From Gossypium raimondii (Eukaryota; Streptophyta; Magnoliopsida; Malvales; Malvaceae), in assembly GCF_025698545.1 (NCBI RefSeq), contig NC_068567.1, positions 53,573,371 through 53,637,370 of the forward strand: a stretch of 64,000 nt of DNA, in the 5' to 3' direction. A program made the translations under genes and the position numbers. Below are positions 1 to 11,038 of the stretch, in pieces. How positions within the stretch are numbered: position 1 is the first letter of the stretch; each line of letters starts with the position of its first letter. The notes under the pieces are model-generated. The model saw nothing but the letters and a program-made list of their open reading frames with translations, was not told the origin of the DNA and searched no databases.

Positions 1-825
1 CTATGTCTTCGTGAGATTTTCATCTCCGTGCAGCCATAGGGAAATGTATCCCCCTGAACTGAACTCGATCCACATGAGCCTATAATGGGTGAGGATCGAG
101 GAATCTGCTGGTTCGGGTACCCTTACTCTAGAAACTAAGCCTCATATAGTGAGCTTTAGGAACTTGCCCTAGGTAGAGCTATACCAAACCCTAGTGGATT
201 CCTGAATAAATGCTCTTGCTATTTCATGTTTGTATTGGATTATATCTTTTTGGTGTGATAATTGACTTGAGTTTATTTTGTTTTGATTGCATGACATCAT
301 GATTGCATTGCATTTTCATCATAAAAAGAGGTGTTGATTCACGTTCGGTTGTTAAATAGAGAGCTTGTCATAAGGAAATGAGTTTCTTGATAAAGTGGAA
401 AATAATACGTTGCGAATATGTTCCGAGAAAACACAACAAGAGAAAGATAATAGTTTAATGGAAGACTACCATTGCTTCGCTGTTCAAGACTTAAGTTGAC
501 GAAGATTATTCGAGAGCCGGTGAACTTTTTTAAAGGGAAGCCAACGAGCATCACGACGATAAAGGAGCAACGAGTCACGACCGGATCAAGTAAAAGGAGA
601 TAGAAGAGACATCCCTTTGAAGAGTTCGTGAGATTTATCTTAATGCTTGAATGAAGAAGAGGATCGAATGACTCCGCCTATAAGGGCAAAATCGTATATA
701 TATCTGCTTTATGTAAAGAGATTTGTTTTCTAGTAAAGTTGTTCTAATAGAATTGAACCAAGAATCAACGTCTCTTTTTGCATTCACTTCATGCATTTGC
801 ATTACACAACATCACGTGCATTAAG
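1..825 (+). other. Untranslated leader of Element A
   Basis: No convincing coding sequence. The text near 1-180 (a run like tatgtcttcgtgag, then cctataatgggtgaggatcgagg) matches in pattern the leader of Element B at about 18905-19190, which follows B's primer-binding site. This is the region between the 5' LTR and gag. Ordinary short reading frames here are noise. Confidence 0.65.
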
Positions 826-3652
826 TGTAATACCCCCTACCCGTATTCGTCGCCGAAATAGAGTATGAGGCATTACCAGATTTTACCGAATTTTTTTTTC
901 AAGATAGATTTATCATTTTCATAAGATAATTTCATCACATACCAAAACCAAAATTTGTTAGCCATACCAATGGCTAACCATACATTCATTTCACATTAAC
1001 ATCTAATTTACTAGCTTATACATGCCATTGATTTCCAAAATAAAGTTCATTTATGTACCGAGATCTCGAGATTGATAGTGTGATGTGTCTCCGACCTCCG
1101 AGCTCTTAACTCTACAAACAGGGGAAAAAGAAACAGGGTAAGCACTTTGTGCTTAGTAAGTTCATGCAACAGGAATTATACTTACCATACTTATACATCC
1201 ATCATTTAATAACACAAGCACACATCCAATTCACATAAACATACACCTATCACATACAAACTCAACCTCATACAAATTCATTACAAAGATAAATGATTGA
1301 TGAGCTTATCACTTCCATGATTTCCATTTCCTTGTTATTTTTCCATATTTATCCCGTTGAACTACTTGGAATTTCGATGGATATTCAGGGGTACACCTAA
1401 GTGTACAAATCCGGGTCCGTCAATTCATATTCATGTGCGCACATTTCCATTTCAGAGAGCACACTCCATGAACCTCATCCTTACAATGGGATTACCACCA
1501 AGCTAAATCCTATAATATAAACTCACGAGTATTGGCGGGATTACCACCCAGGCTAAATCCCACAACGACAATTACTCTAATGAGCTTGGATCTGAATTAC
1601 CAGTCGAGCTAAATTGAGACCTAATTGGATTACCCGTCCGGCTAAATCCATTTTCCACATATTCTTCGGAGGGCTATATCAGATAGGATCACCCGTCCGG
1701 CTAGATCCTTTTACCGTCAATTCCTTTTCAGAGATCCATCAATTTTCCTTTCATTCAACCGGATTTATTTCCTCTTTTCATCAAGAATATCAATACTTCA
1801 TCGTTATCATACAATAAACATTCAAATCATATTCACATCAATAACAAACATTTCAAGCATTTATGAATATAATTCAAGTTACACGAACTTACCTCGACAA
1901 TTGTTCGTAAACAAAAATCTACTAATCCCGAACTTTTTCTTTTCCTCGATCTTTCTTCGTATTTGAATTTTCCGGATCTAAATAAATAAATTTAATCATT
2001 AATCTAATACATTTCATGTTCATATGTAACTTTCTCTACAATTCCATTATTATTTATAGTGCATTCAAAGCTGCCTCACTGAGTCACAGTCACTAAATTA
2101 TTTATATCTTGAGCTACAGAACTCCAAATTAAGATCCGTTAATTTTCTCTAAAACTAGACTCACACATCTTCTTACCATAAAAATTTCAGAATTTTTGGT
2201 TTAGCAAATAAGTACAGTTTATTCCTTAAAGTTTCCCCTGTTTCACTGTATGATAGTTCTGACCCCTCTTCAATAAAAATTAATTATCTCACTGTACAGA
2301 ATTAGTATGATGCTTCCCTTTATTTCTTCAGAAAATAGACTCATTAAGGATTCTAAGTATATAAATTATAACTCATAATAATTTTTGTAAAATTTTTAAT
2401 GATTTTCCAAAGTCAGAACAGGGGAACCCAAATTCATTCTGACCTTGTCTCACAAAATCTATTATATCTCATGATTTAAAATTTCATTGCTTACACCGTT
2501 TCTTTTATAAGAAACTAGACTCAATAATTTTTAATTTCATATTTTATTCATCCTCTAATTCGATCTCTACAATTTTTTGTGATTTTTCAAAGTTAGAGTA
2601 CTGCTGCTGTCCAAAACTGTTTTAGTGCATGGTGTTAATTACCATTTTTCCCTTAAACTTTCAACAATGATAATTTCGTCCCTGCTCAATTAAGCTCTCA
2701 ATTGAGCTGATTTTTCTCAATCAACACTTTATTATATCACTTTAAACTACCTTATAACCTTTGGAAATCAGAATTTCAGCACTAAACTTTAATTCCAAAC
2801 TTTTTCACAATTAGGTCGTACAAATCAATTTCTATTGGAATTACCTAATAAAATCATCTCACAAACAAATTAAAGCTTCAATTTCATCCTATTTCATCAT
2901 AAAATTCCAGAACATATTCATATCAACTTTCAAATTCATTCATAAAATCAAAAACTAATGAATTTAGTAATACGACCTAGTTGTAAAAGTCTTAGAAGCA
3001 CAAAAATTACAAGAAAAAGGCAAGAATTAACTCACTTGGTGCAAAAATTATGAAAAACCAGCTTGAAGAAACCCTTAGGACGTTTTTTTGCTGATGAGAG
3101 TGCAGAAAAATAAAGAGAAATCTAGATAATTCCACTTTAGTCCTAATTTTTAAAGCAAATTTTGTAATATTTCAATTTTACCCTTATTTCTTCAATTCTC
3201 CTGATTTTTCTCAGCGTATGCCTCCCAAAATATCTTCTTTTGGGGTTATTTTCAATTTATGTCCCTCCTCATTTCACAATTGAGCTATTTAATCCCTCTA
3301 GTAACTTTTACACTTTTTTCAATTTAGTCCTTTTTACTTAATTGACTACCCAAACATTAAAATTTTCTAACGAAATTTTAATACCATATTACTAACACTT
3401 CATAAATATTTATAAAAATATTTTTGACTCGGTTTCTGAGATCAAGTCTCGATATCTTATTTTACCTAATTTCTTCAATAATTTCTTTTTCTAACTAACC
3501 GCTTAATTAGTAAAATTTTTCTATCGATATTTTCATACGATTTTTCCTATCATATCAATATTCATGCAAAAATATTAAAATAAATTTCTCTTTAAATTGG
3601 ATTTGTGGTTACGAAACCACTATTCCGATAATTTTGAATTTGGGCCATTACA
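826..3652 (+). mobile_element. Solo LTR of a different gypsy-type element, inserted in Element A
   Basis: A 2827-bp block starts TGTAATACCCCC and ends GGGCCATTACA, the TG...CA signature of an LTR. It is flanked by the perfect 5-bp direct repeat TTAAG at 821-825 and 3653-3657, the target-site duplication expected of an LTR-retrotransposon integrase. There is no internal coding region and no second LTR, so this is a solo LTR, the usual product of recombination between the two LTRs of a full element. It differs from the LTRs of Elements A, B and C. Its length and wording suggest a gypsy family, possibly a chromovirus, but no coding sequence remains to prove that. It inserted after Element A did, because it interrupts A between leader and gag. 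Confidence 0.88.
1488..1712 (+). repeat. Short tandem repeats inside the solo LTR
   Basis: Four to five diverged copies of a roughly 50-65-bp unit built around ggattaccc(g/a)tccggctaaatcc. They lie wholly within the solo LTR and are probably part of that LTR family's own structure. Confidence 0.6.
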
Positions 3653-3740
3653 TTAAGGACCATTAAAAGACCCTAATTGAGTAAATTTATTTCAGCTAAA
3701 AAACCAACATTCCTGCGGTACCCGAACAGAAACTAAAGGA

Positions 3741-4670
3741 ATGGACCAAAGGTTGGAGAGATTAGAGCTGATGCAAATACAGATGCTAGAGCAATTGGCC
3801 AAATTTCAACAAGATATGAAGGATCAGATGCTAGAAATCCAAAGAAATTTGATGAGCCAGTTAACCCAGTTATTGGATATGAGGTTAGGAAAAGGAAAAA
3901 ACCCAGTGGTCCACTTTGGGAATGATAATGAAGGCCCTGCATATCTTTCAGGCTTTACCCCAACAAACATTCAAGCACAACCAAACACATATCCACAAAG
4001 GGTAACTGTTAACATTCGACCACAGTACCAGACCAATACCACGACACCGGTGAATTTCGCGACAGGCTCAGGTTCCAATCTTAGGGGCAATCTAACTAAT
4101 CCTGTTGTCCTCGATGATCTAGCAGAAACAAAACAGGCAAAAGTAGAGTTTTCAAAACAATTTGAAGATCGTTGCAAACGGAATGGGCAAGAGTGGAACT
4201 CCCAAGACAATACTTCAAAAGTCTCGAGGAAGAGGAAAAATGAGGTGAATAATATGGGTAGGTATAACAAGAGTTATTCAAAGTCGATTACCGCAAACCA
4301 GCCAAAGACGGTTACTATTGGCCATCAGATCCCCCCAAGACAAGAATTTGGCACAAAGTAAAACATTAAGAAGTCTCAATTTGCACCAATCCCAATGTCG
4401 CATCAGAGTCAGATCAAAGTTTATTTGACGCACATGTTGTCTCCCCTTTCTACTTGAAGCCTTTACAACCTCCGTACCCCAAATGGTACGACACAAATGC
4501 GCAATGTGACTATCATGCGGGAATTACGGGGCATTCTATAGAAAATTGCACCGCTTTTAGAAAGCTGGTCGAAAGGTTTATCAATATGGGCATTGTCAAA
4601 TTTGAGGATTCATTCGATCTGAAAACCCGCTACTCAATCATACGGATAATGAAGGATCTGCGATGAATGA
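3741..4670 (+). pseudogene. Gag remnant of Element A
   Basis: A 206-residue open frame (3741-4361) starts with a coiled-coil-like, Gln/Leu/Met-rich stretch (MDQRLERLELMQ, then repeated MLEQL/MLEIQ patterns) and continues into a Pro/Thr/Asn-rich linker. A second frame (4454-4666) carries the conserved plant gypsy Gag segment PYPKWYDTNAQCDYHAG and a zinc knuckle of form C-x2-H-x5-H-x4-C (CDYHAGITGHSIENC). Gag packages element RNA into virus-like particles in the cytoplasm. The two frames are separated by stops and frame changes, and the normal central capsid region appears to be missing, so it should be non-functional. The frame on the opposite strand is a shadow. Confidence 0.72.
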
Positions 4671-5094
4671 AGAAATGTTGGGAACGTACACATCGATCTT
4701 AGAACACGAAGAAACAATCAAGAAGAGATCTTGTTAGATGTTCGCCTTTATAAACACAGGAATGTTCTAAATAGTTGAACTGCAGAGGAAACCCAGTAGT
4801 ATTTAGAGTTTGTTAGAGTAATGTTCAGAACACACTTGTTACTTTCAGCCTAGAAGCAATAAGAATTTCTTTGTGAAATAGGCTCACGTCTGAATATTAT
4901 TATTTTAATGAATACATTATTGCAATCATCTTTGAGCAAATGTTCTTTCAGTCTTTACGTTTTCGTCGTTCTTTTTTATTTTTTCTGCTAAACCATTCAT
5001 TCGCTCATTCATATTATCCATACATTCTTTTGTATATTCTTTGGTACCAACTATGGGTCCCCAAATATCAATGACATGAGTGACGCTGCTACAG

Positions 5095-5812
5095 ACCCAG
5101 AATCTCCTTTTGAGTGAGACATGTGTTTAGAGGGATCTCACAACTTTGAAGATGACATGGATTGTAGCTTATTTCTGGACTTATTAAGGATGGTAGAGCA
5201 GGAAGGAAATTTTACCTCATGAGGAGACAATAGAAACTGTGACCTTGAGGCAACATGCATAATCGAAAAAACAAAGCAAGACGTTGTTAGGTTACTTCAA
5301 GCATTCAAAGATGCCTTCGCAAGGACATACTAGGATGTGCCCGGTTTAAGCGTTGTTATTGCAATCTGAACAACAACACGATATCAGAAATTTGCAGTAT
5401 GTTCAAGTTGAATATCATGAATGGTGCAGTGAAAACTCTACCGGGGCAATGCCACTCTTTTCAGTTTATCACGATTTTTTCATTGAAGTTGAAATTCTTT
5501 CTCTTCGAGTTTTGACTGAGCTGAAGTAGGATAAAGATCCAATCCCGACATGATTAGTTGAACTTAATTGAAGAAAAAGGCTAGAAACTATTCATCAGGG
5601 TCAGATGTACCAAGAAATGAATGATGTGAGCCTATAGCAAAAGGTTTGTCCCGGAGAATTCCACGATGGCAACCTAATGCTGAAGAAGATCCTCACTCTA
5701 CAAAAAATATAACGGATGCCAAATTGGGAAAAACATTATCTTATAGAGAAGGTCTTTTCCAAAGGAGCTTTGATTTTGAGCGAGATGGATAATAAACCTG
5801 CAAAGTCCTGTA
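5095..5812 (+). pseudogene. Fused remnants of Element A pol: pre-RT piece joined to integrase tail
   Basis: About 5095-5350 is the stretch that in Elements B and C lies just upstream of reverse transcriptase. It has an acidic part, then LLRMVEQE-like text and KDAFA-like text in broken frames. It then jumps to text like the integrase C-terminal part: about 5430-5640 resembles the TGATP...VYG...E.EI.SLRVL region, and 5716-5812 reads GAL.LSEMD, the end of integrase. RT, RNase H and the integrase catalytic core are absent. Many stops and frame shifts are present. The deletion could have come from template jumping during reverse transcription or from later recombination; I cannot tell which. Confidence 0.6.
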
Positions 5813-5857
5813 AACTCAGGTTCAGTCAGGAAATACTCCGCTTAAAGAATGAGATGA

Positions 5858-6012
5858 CCAAGGTGAAAACCCACAAAAGGTGCTTTGAGTCCAAAAAAAT
5901 AAAAATCAAAAAAGAGAAAAAGAGAAAAATGGAGAGGCCAAGGTGAAAACCCGTAAAGGGCACCTTGAGACCAAAGGGGATTTGAGTTGAAAACCTAAAA
6001 AGGGCGGCTCAA
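5858..6012 (+). repeat. Three hairpin repeats after pol (Element A)
   Basis: Three related units at about 5858-5889, 5939-5969 and 5981-6012, each of the form arm + GAAAACC + a few bases + AAGG(G)C + complementary arm. The second has arms CAAGGTG and CACCTTG; the third has TTTGAGTTG and CGGCTCAAA. The first is weaker and depends on wobble pairs. The same motif with different but still complementary arms occurs after pol in Elements B and C. Confidence 0.7.
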
Positions 6013-7119
6013 ATATTGATCAGAATGGGGCATGAGATTATTGGAGCACCTCAAATACTAATCAGAATGGGGCATGCAGTGGTCTTGCTATACCTGAATC
6101 AATAGGAAAGGGTAAGCGACATCTTGAGGCATCGACAAAGTACTTCTAAACACATGTTAAACTCAGAATAGTCTTCAGAAAGTTTGTACAGAGAAGTTCA
6201 AGCTACGATATCTGGGGCACCTAATCCTTATACCATTTTTGTTATTCTTGGAACACTTCATTCATTTCTAATATACACATTTCTAAATCCATTTCTTTGT
6301 CATTTATCTTTATTATCTTTGATAATTTATTCATTTCGAGCTATGCTCAGAACCAATTCTATTCTTACCCATTGTTATGATCTTTTGCAAGCATGTTGCA
6401 TTAGAATAATGATTGACAGGCTAATAAAACTTTCAAAAGGGAAGTTTTGCATATTACTCTAGAAGCTTCTAAATAATACAGAACACAAAGCAGGACTATT
6501 GTTTAGAACGACTGGTTGGAAATCTAATAAGGAAGAGTCTAAATTAAGACTATCCTTTTGAGTTTTGTTGTCTAAAACATTGATTGAAGAACGGCAAGAT
6601 GTCATGTTGGTGACAAAGCCTCAATGAACAAGCAAGCAAAGATCACCGAATAATAAGAAGAAGTTGTTCTTGGAGAAGAATATTCTTCATTTGTGCATGA
6701 ACATTTGGTATGATTCCCTAGAAATGGTGAAAATGACAAATGAGCTTCACATTCTACATCCCTGTGTTGTGATAGCAGATGATTAAGAAAAGGCCAAATC
6801 TTTTTACTCTTGGGTTACAACGGGAGAAAGATGGTACAAATTTTGCATCCCAGTGGATCAAACTTGGAGTTTTACAGTGAGGGCAATCTGGTCAAATGTT
6901 TCTTTGGAGACGCCAGCTGAGCAAGAAGGTGTTATAACACATTAGTGATGAAACCTTAATAAACTTGGAGTAATAATAACTCAAGCGTTAAAATATCATT
7001 TTCATGACATCCTGCATTCATTCAAATGTCATTCATACATGTCTAGTTAGGAGCATTGGATTTATTATGATCATGACATCCTAATCACTAGGCATAATTA
7101 GGTTCATTATACAGGTCAT
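6013..7119 (+). other. Untranslated post-pol region of Element A
   Basis: No gene recognised. It includes an open stretch at 6184-6462 ending in a hydrophobic tail (QACCIRIMIDRLIKLS). A diverged copy of the same DNA lies in Element C (58184-58468, minus strand). The copies differ by many small indels, which argues for shared untranslated DNA rather than a protein. Confidence 0.5.
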
Positions 7120-7905
7120 GTTCCCCAGAGAACAGATCAGTGATGATAACAGATATTGTCTTCCTGCATCGACAGTGAAGCAGATCGAAGACACCAACCT
7201 CGCCTCCCTCGGAGACAGTGGAGCAGGTTGAAGATTTCAGATCTTGTCTCCCTAAGTAGTAGTGGAGCAGATCGATGATGGCAGATTTTACCTCCCTGTG
7301 GTTACAGTGGAGTACATTGAAGCCAGTAATTCTACTTCCCTAGACAGCAGCGGAATAGATTGAAGATTTCAGATCTTGTCTCCCCAAACAGTAGTGGGGC
7401 AGATCAAAGATGGCAGATTTTACCTCCATGTGGTTATAGTGGAGTACATTGAAGCCAGTAATTCTACTTCCCTGGACAGCAGCGGAATAGGTTGAAGATT
7501 TCAGATCTTGTCTCCCTAAGCAGTAGTGGAGCAGATCAAAGATGGTGGATTTTACCTCCCTGAGGTTACAGTAGAGTCCATTGAAGCCAGTATTCCTATC
7601 TCCTTGAAGCTGCAATGGAGCGGATTAAAACCACAGATCTCATCTCTCTGAAGTTGCAGTAGAGCAGATCGCATCAGATTTATCTTTAAGTTGTAGCAGA
7701 ATAAATTGAAACTACAAGTCTTATCTCCCTGAAGTTGCAGTGGAGCAGATTAAAGATAGCAAATTGAGAAGCTACAGCATACGAATCTTATCTCCCTGAC
7801 ATTGTAGTGGAGTAGATTGAAACGCTAGTTCCTGTACCTCTGAAGATGCAGTAGGAAGGAACGAGGCTACTAATGCCAATGTCCATTCGGCCAGGCAAAA
7901 AATTG
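7120..7905 (+). repeat. Imperfect tandem repeats upstream of the 3' LTR of Element A
   Basis: About ten diverged units of roughly 75-80 bp, each carrying wording like tctccctaagcagtagtggagcagatc and (g)aagatttcagatcttg. The closest copies form a higher-order pair (about 7255-7410 and 7410-7555). Related repeats lie at the matching place in Element C (56690-57480). Their reading frames (for example 7340-7615 minus) are products of the repeat. Confidence 0.7.
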
Positions 7906-7948
7906 GTCTTTTTAAGTCTTTGCTCCATTCTCGTTACACGATAACGAG

Positions 7949-7962
7949 CAAAGAGGGGCAGC
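7949..7962 (+). promoter_or_regulatory. Polypurine tract of Element A
   Basis: The purine-rich CAAAGAGGGGCAGC directly abuts the TGTAACACC start of the 3' LTR. This is the usual primer site for plus-strand DNA synthesis. A strong hairpin (arms CTCGTTA 7930-7936 and TAACGAG 7942-7948) sits immediately upstream. Confidence 0.8.
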
Positions 7963-10276
7963 TGTAACACCAATTATTTGCCCAGGCCCAGTCTAAAACC
8001 CAAAATAAATATAACACCCAGGCCCAATAAAATTAACCTTAGCCCAATACCTTTCAATAGACCCAACCCATTAGCCCAAAACACACACACACAAAAACCC
8101 TAGTAGCCTCCAGCGTTAGCATGAAGAATTATCGCCTCTTCACAAGACTCCTCATAAGCGTCACACAAGACGCCTCCAAAGAAGACTGCGAACAAACACG
8201 AACAAAGCGCAAAAATCGGGCAACAAAATACGGATAAAATAATGAAATGATTGATCTTTGATTTTAGATTTTCTTCTTTTCTATTTCGCTATAAAAGCCC
8301 GATTTTAATCAGAAATGGGAATTTTCAGTAAAAAGATACGAAAATAGAATCAAAAAAACACAGAGAAATTTCTAAAATACAAAGGTGAATCGGGTTTCTT
8401 TTTTGTATATTTTCTATCATTATTATTGTTTTTTTTTGTAAACAAAAATCAAAAAGGAGAAGGAAAACTCACCTAATCGCCAGAGCCGACGTGCTTGCAG
8501 CGGTGACCCTCTCCGTCGCAATCGGAGGTCGGGCGTCGTCGGAGGCCGTGGATGGCTTGAGCGGCGGCATGGAGGAGGGGGGTTGAAAACCCTAGCAAAA
8601 TCCCCCCCCCTCTGCTTGTTGTTTTAAAACAAAAAAGAATGAAGTAGAGATGTTCTTTTGAAAGGAAATTTTGGGTTTTAATTCTATAAGTAAAACGGCG
8701 CCGTTTAGGTGGTATGACCTGTGCAAATCTGGCCTAAAGGGGAAATTGCGCATTTGGCCCCTCCCTTTTTGCAACGCTTTTCAATTAAATCCTTTTTACT
8801 TATTTCAGAAATTGGGCCGCATATCTTATTTTGTTTCAATTCGGTCCCATGCTGTGCAACGTTTTGGAGGAAGGGGACTATTTCCCTTTTGGTCCTCCAC
8901 TGTTACGCGCGCACTCAAATGGATCCCTTTCTAAAAAGTTTTTTTAAATCATTTCCCATTTTGTTTAAAATTCAATCCATCCTTCTTTTCATTTTTTTAT
9001 ATATCATTTTTACTAATATTATATCCTTATTACTATTATTATGTTACATTATATTATTATTATTGCATTGTTCTCTATTATTATTACTACTGTAATTGCA
9101 AACATATACACGCATATTTTTATATATAATATATGTGCATATTTTAATATATACTTTTGAGGGTTTAAATTTGCATATGTTTAACGCATGCATACTTTTT
9201 TATTTTACTTTTTTAATTTTCTTTATATACTTTATACTTTATATTTATATATATATGTTCCATAACACAGCACGCTTTTAATACACTTATGTACCCGCTT
9301 TTAAAAATTATTATAAATATTTATATTGTTTTACATATTCTATTATTTATATATTATATATATGTATATCTAAATCTATGCTAATGCAAATTTTCATGTA
9401 TACTTACACATTTTTTTATTTACGTAAATATATATACATATGCATACTTTTATACTTCTATTTTATTTTTAATACATGTATTTCTATTTGTTTTATTTGA
9501 TATATTTCATTCCCTCTTTTGTTTGCAAATTTACTTGTATATTATACTTGTATATATATTTGTAAATGTTTATTCATATATGTTTGAAATGAGGGTATCT
9601 GTTTCATGTTATACCTTAACCCTTTTAGCATCCATTTTAAAATATATATTTTGATTTTCTCAAAGTATTTAAATCATCCTATTTTATAAATTCCAAAATA
9701 TTTGGCATTCATGATTCTCGTGAAAGATCGTGTCCTAACTTCTTGGATCGCGATTATTTTTTCGTTGAATTTAGAAAGCCAAGTATTTGTTTTGCAATAA
9801 ATTCACAAATTTTAAATAAAAGCTTATTCTCGAATTTAAAATGTTGGGTCCTAACTTCTTGGTCATGACATTTTCTTCTCGAAATAAGAATTTTCAAAAG
9901 CAAAAGGCAATATTCAAATATTTTGAAGATTTAAAACATTGTGCCCTAACTTCTGGGTGTGGTTTTTTTCTTTGAAATAAGAATGTCTTATTATTTTAAT
10001 TCATTCATGAAATAAAAGTTCCTTTTAAAATCTTTTCAAATTTTCGACACCAAGGCATTAAAAAAATCAATTTGGCACCAATTTTGGGCGTTACGAGGGT
10101 GCTAATCCTTCCTCGTATGTGAATCGACTCGAACTGCTTTTCAAAAATTTCGCAGACCAAAATTATTTTTAAGGTGGGCCAATCTCACCTTAATAAAGGA
10201 TCGGTGGCGACTCCAGTTTTTATTTTTTTTAAAAGTCGACAACTAAAATTTTTGTTTTCAAAAAACGATTTCGACA
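7963..10276 (+). repeat. 3' LTR of Element A
   Basis: About 2314 bp. It starts TGTAACACC after the polypurine tract and ends near TTTCGACA. It contains a GC-rich segment near 8470-8590, a long AT-rich segment (about 8990-9560), the phrase TTTTGGGCGTTACGAGGGTGCTAATCC near 10080-10110 in slightly longer form, and a GATCGGTGGCGACTCC motif near 10200. The last two recur near the ends of the LTRs of Element B. Element C has a close relative of similar length (54261-56588). All reading frames inside are incidental. Confidence 0.8.
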
Positions 10277-10524
10277 AACTTTACATAAAGTTATGTCTTT
10301 ACAACTTTATGTATAAAAGTTACATCTTTACAACATAACTATTCATTAATAATTATAATTTATTAGACTTTTCTGGATAATAAAATATTATTACCTTTCA
10401 TCACTATAAATTTACTACACTATGGTGGTATATAATATTTCTTTTAAAAAATCAACATACTCATCATGCGTAAAATATACATTCTTTTATTAAAGAATGT
10501 TTAAGTCAATATTCAAGATATAAT

Positions 10525-10624
10525 ATATCAACATGTTTTTTCATTCATCTTTTCACTATATGGTATATTCTTAATATTATCTTCACATAATCAGTCAAAT
10601 GTTTTGAAATTTCTCAAACTTTTG
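10525..10624 (+). repeat. 100-bp direct repeat, copy 1
   Basis: Nearly identical to 10939-11038 (one or two differences seen by eye, e.g. acatgttt versus acatcttt). It lies just before the splice-acceptor-like end of the kinase exon fragment, so it looks like intron sequence. Confidence 0.85.
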
Positions 10625-10632
10625 CATCTCAG

Positions 10633-10841
10633 GAAGGAAACAAAAACACAAACAGATCAAACAACAACTCAACAAAGGAAATGCAATGACAAAATTTTCT
10701 AGTGAAAATGTGGGAGAAAAATCAATGGAAGTTAAACTCCAGCAGCTGCGGCTATTCAAATTCGAAGAACTCGCCATTGCGACGAGCAACTTCGATCATT
10801 CAAAAAAGCTAGGGCAGGGTGGTTTCGGTCCAGTTTATAGG
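10633..10841 (+). pseudogene. Single exon fragment of a receptor-like kinase (juxtamembrane and first kinase subdomain)
   Basis: After an acceptor-like TTTTGCATCTCAG, the frame reads a basic juxtamembrane stretch, then [14 protein letters not shown]..., [21 protein letters not shown] and the glycine-rich ATP loop GQGGFGPVY. This matches the start of the kinase domain of S-domain (G-type lectin) receptor-like Ser/Thr kinases. The match stops at GPVYR, a plausible exon border in that family (two bases before a GT). Nothing further of the kinase (VAIK lysine, HRD or DFG motifs) follows; the sequence turns into GGTTTGGGCTAATTTGG-type DNA. So one exon with some flanking intron was left behind or captured, and it cannot make a kinase. 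Confidence 0.75.
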
Positions 10842-10938
10842 GTGGTTTGGGCTAATTTGGGTTTAATCTAGGCTTGGGTTAATTGGGTTTAGTAATGGGC
10901 TATTAGCTTTTTAGTCAGGCCAAAATTGGCCTATTACA

Positions 10939-11038
10939 ATATCAACATCTTTTTTCATTCATCTTTTCACTATATGGTATATTCTTAATATTATCTTCAC
11001 ATAATCAGTCAAATGTTTTGAAATTTCTCAAACTTTTG
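10939..11038 (+). repeat. 100-bp direct repeat, copy 2
   Basis: Second copy of 10525-10624, offset by 414 bp, lying on the far side of the kinase exon. After it the sequence diverges (TCTAAAACTC here, CATCTCAGG after copy 1). Confidence 0.85.

Larger units (their letters stand above)
1..10276 (+). mobile_element. Element A: Tat-type Ty3/gypsy LTR retrotransposon, internally deleted, 5' LTR outside the window
   Basis: The window opens inside the leader of this element and the element ends with a 3' LTR at 7963-10276. Order seen: leader (1-825), an inserted foreign solo LTR (826-3652), gag pieces (3741-4670), a short remnant of the region before reverse transcriptase (about 5095-5350), integrase C-terminal remnants (about 5380-5812), hairpin repeats, a long untranslated stretch, a polypurine tract and the LTR. 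Almost the whole RT, RNase H and integrase core is missing, so it cannot be autonomous. Its leader, post-pol region and LTR resemble those of Element C, and its leader resembles Element B. Placing it in the Tat lineage is inferred from those relatives, which show a second RNase H domain. The LTR end is set to the CA at 10276 and could be off by a few bases. Confidence 0.8.

Noticed and set aside
6184-6462. A 92-residue hydrophobic frame, with a similar frame in Element C (58184-58468, minus), as a possible membrane protein of Tat-type elements
   Set aside because: The two copies are alike as DNA but differ by many indels that are not in multiples of three, and the starts do not correspond. 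This fits shared untranslated DNA better than a protein.
7340-7615. Repetitive protein frame (minus) with two similar halves, and its counterparts at 57076-57546
   Set aside because: They are translations of the tandem repeats before the LTRs of Elements A and C.
8671-9095. Frames of 87 and 124 residues overlapping at 8671-9095
   Set aside because: They lie within the LTR of Element A and have no recognisable domain or gene-like context.
10283-10312. Perfect 10-bp inverted repeat ACATAAAGTT/AACTTTATGT as a terminator or element end
   Set aside because: One isolated short palindrome in AT-rich DNA beside the LTR end is likely by chance; no second copy or associated feature was seen.
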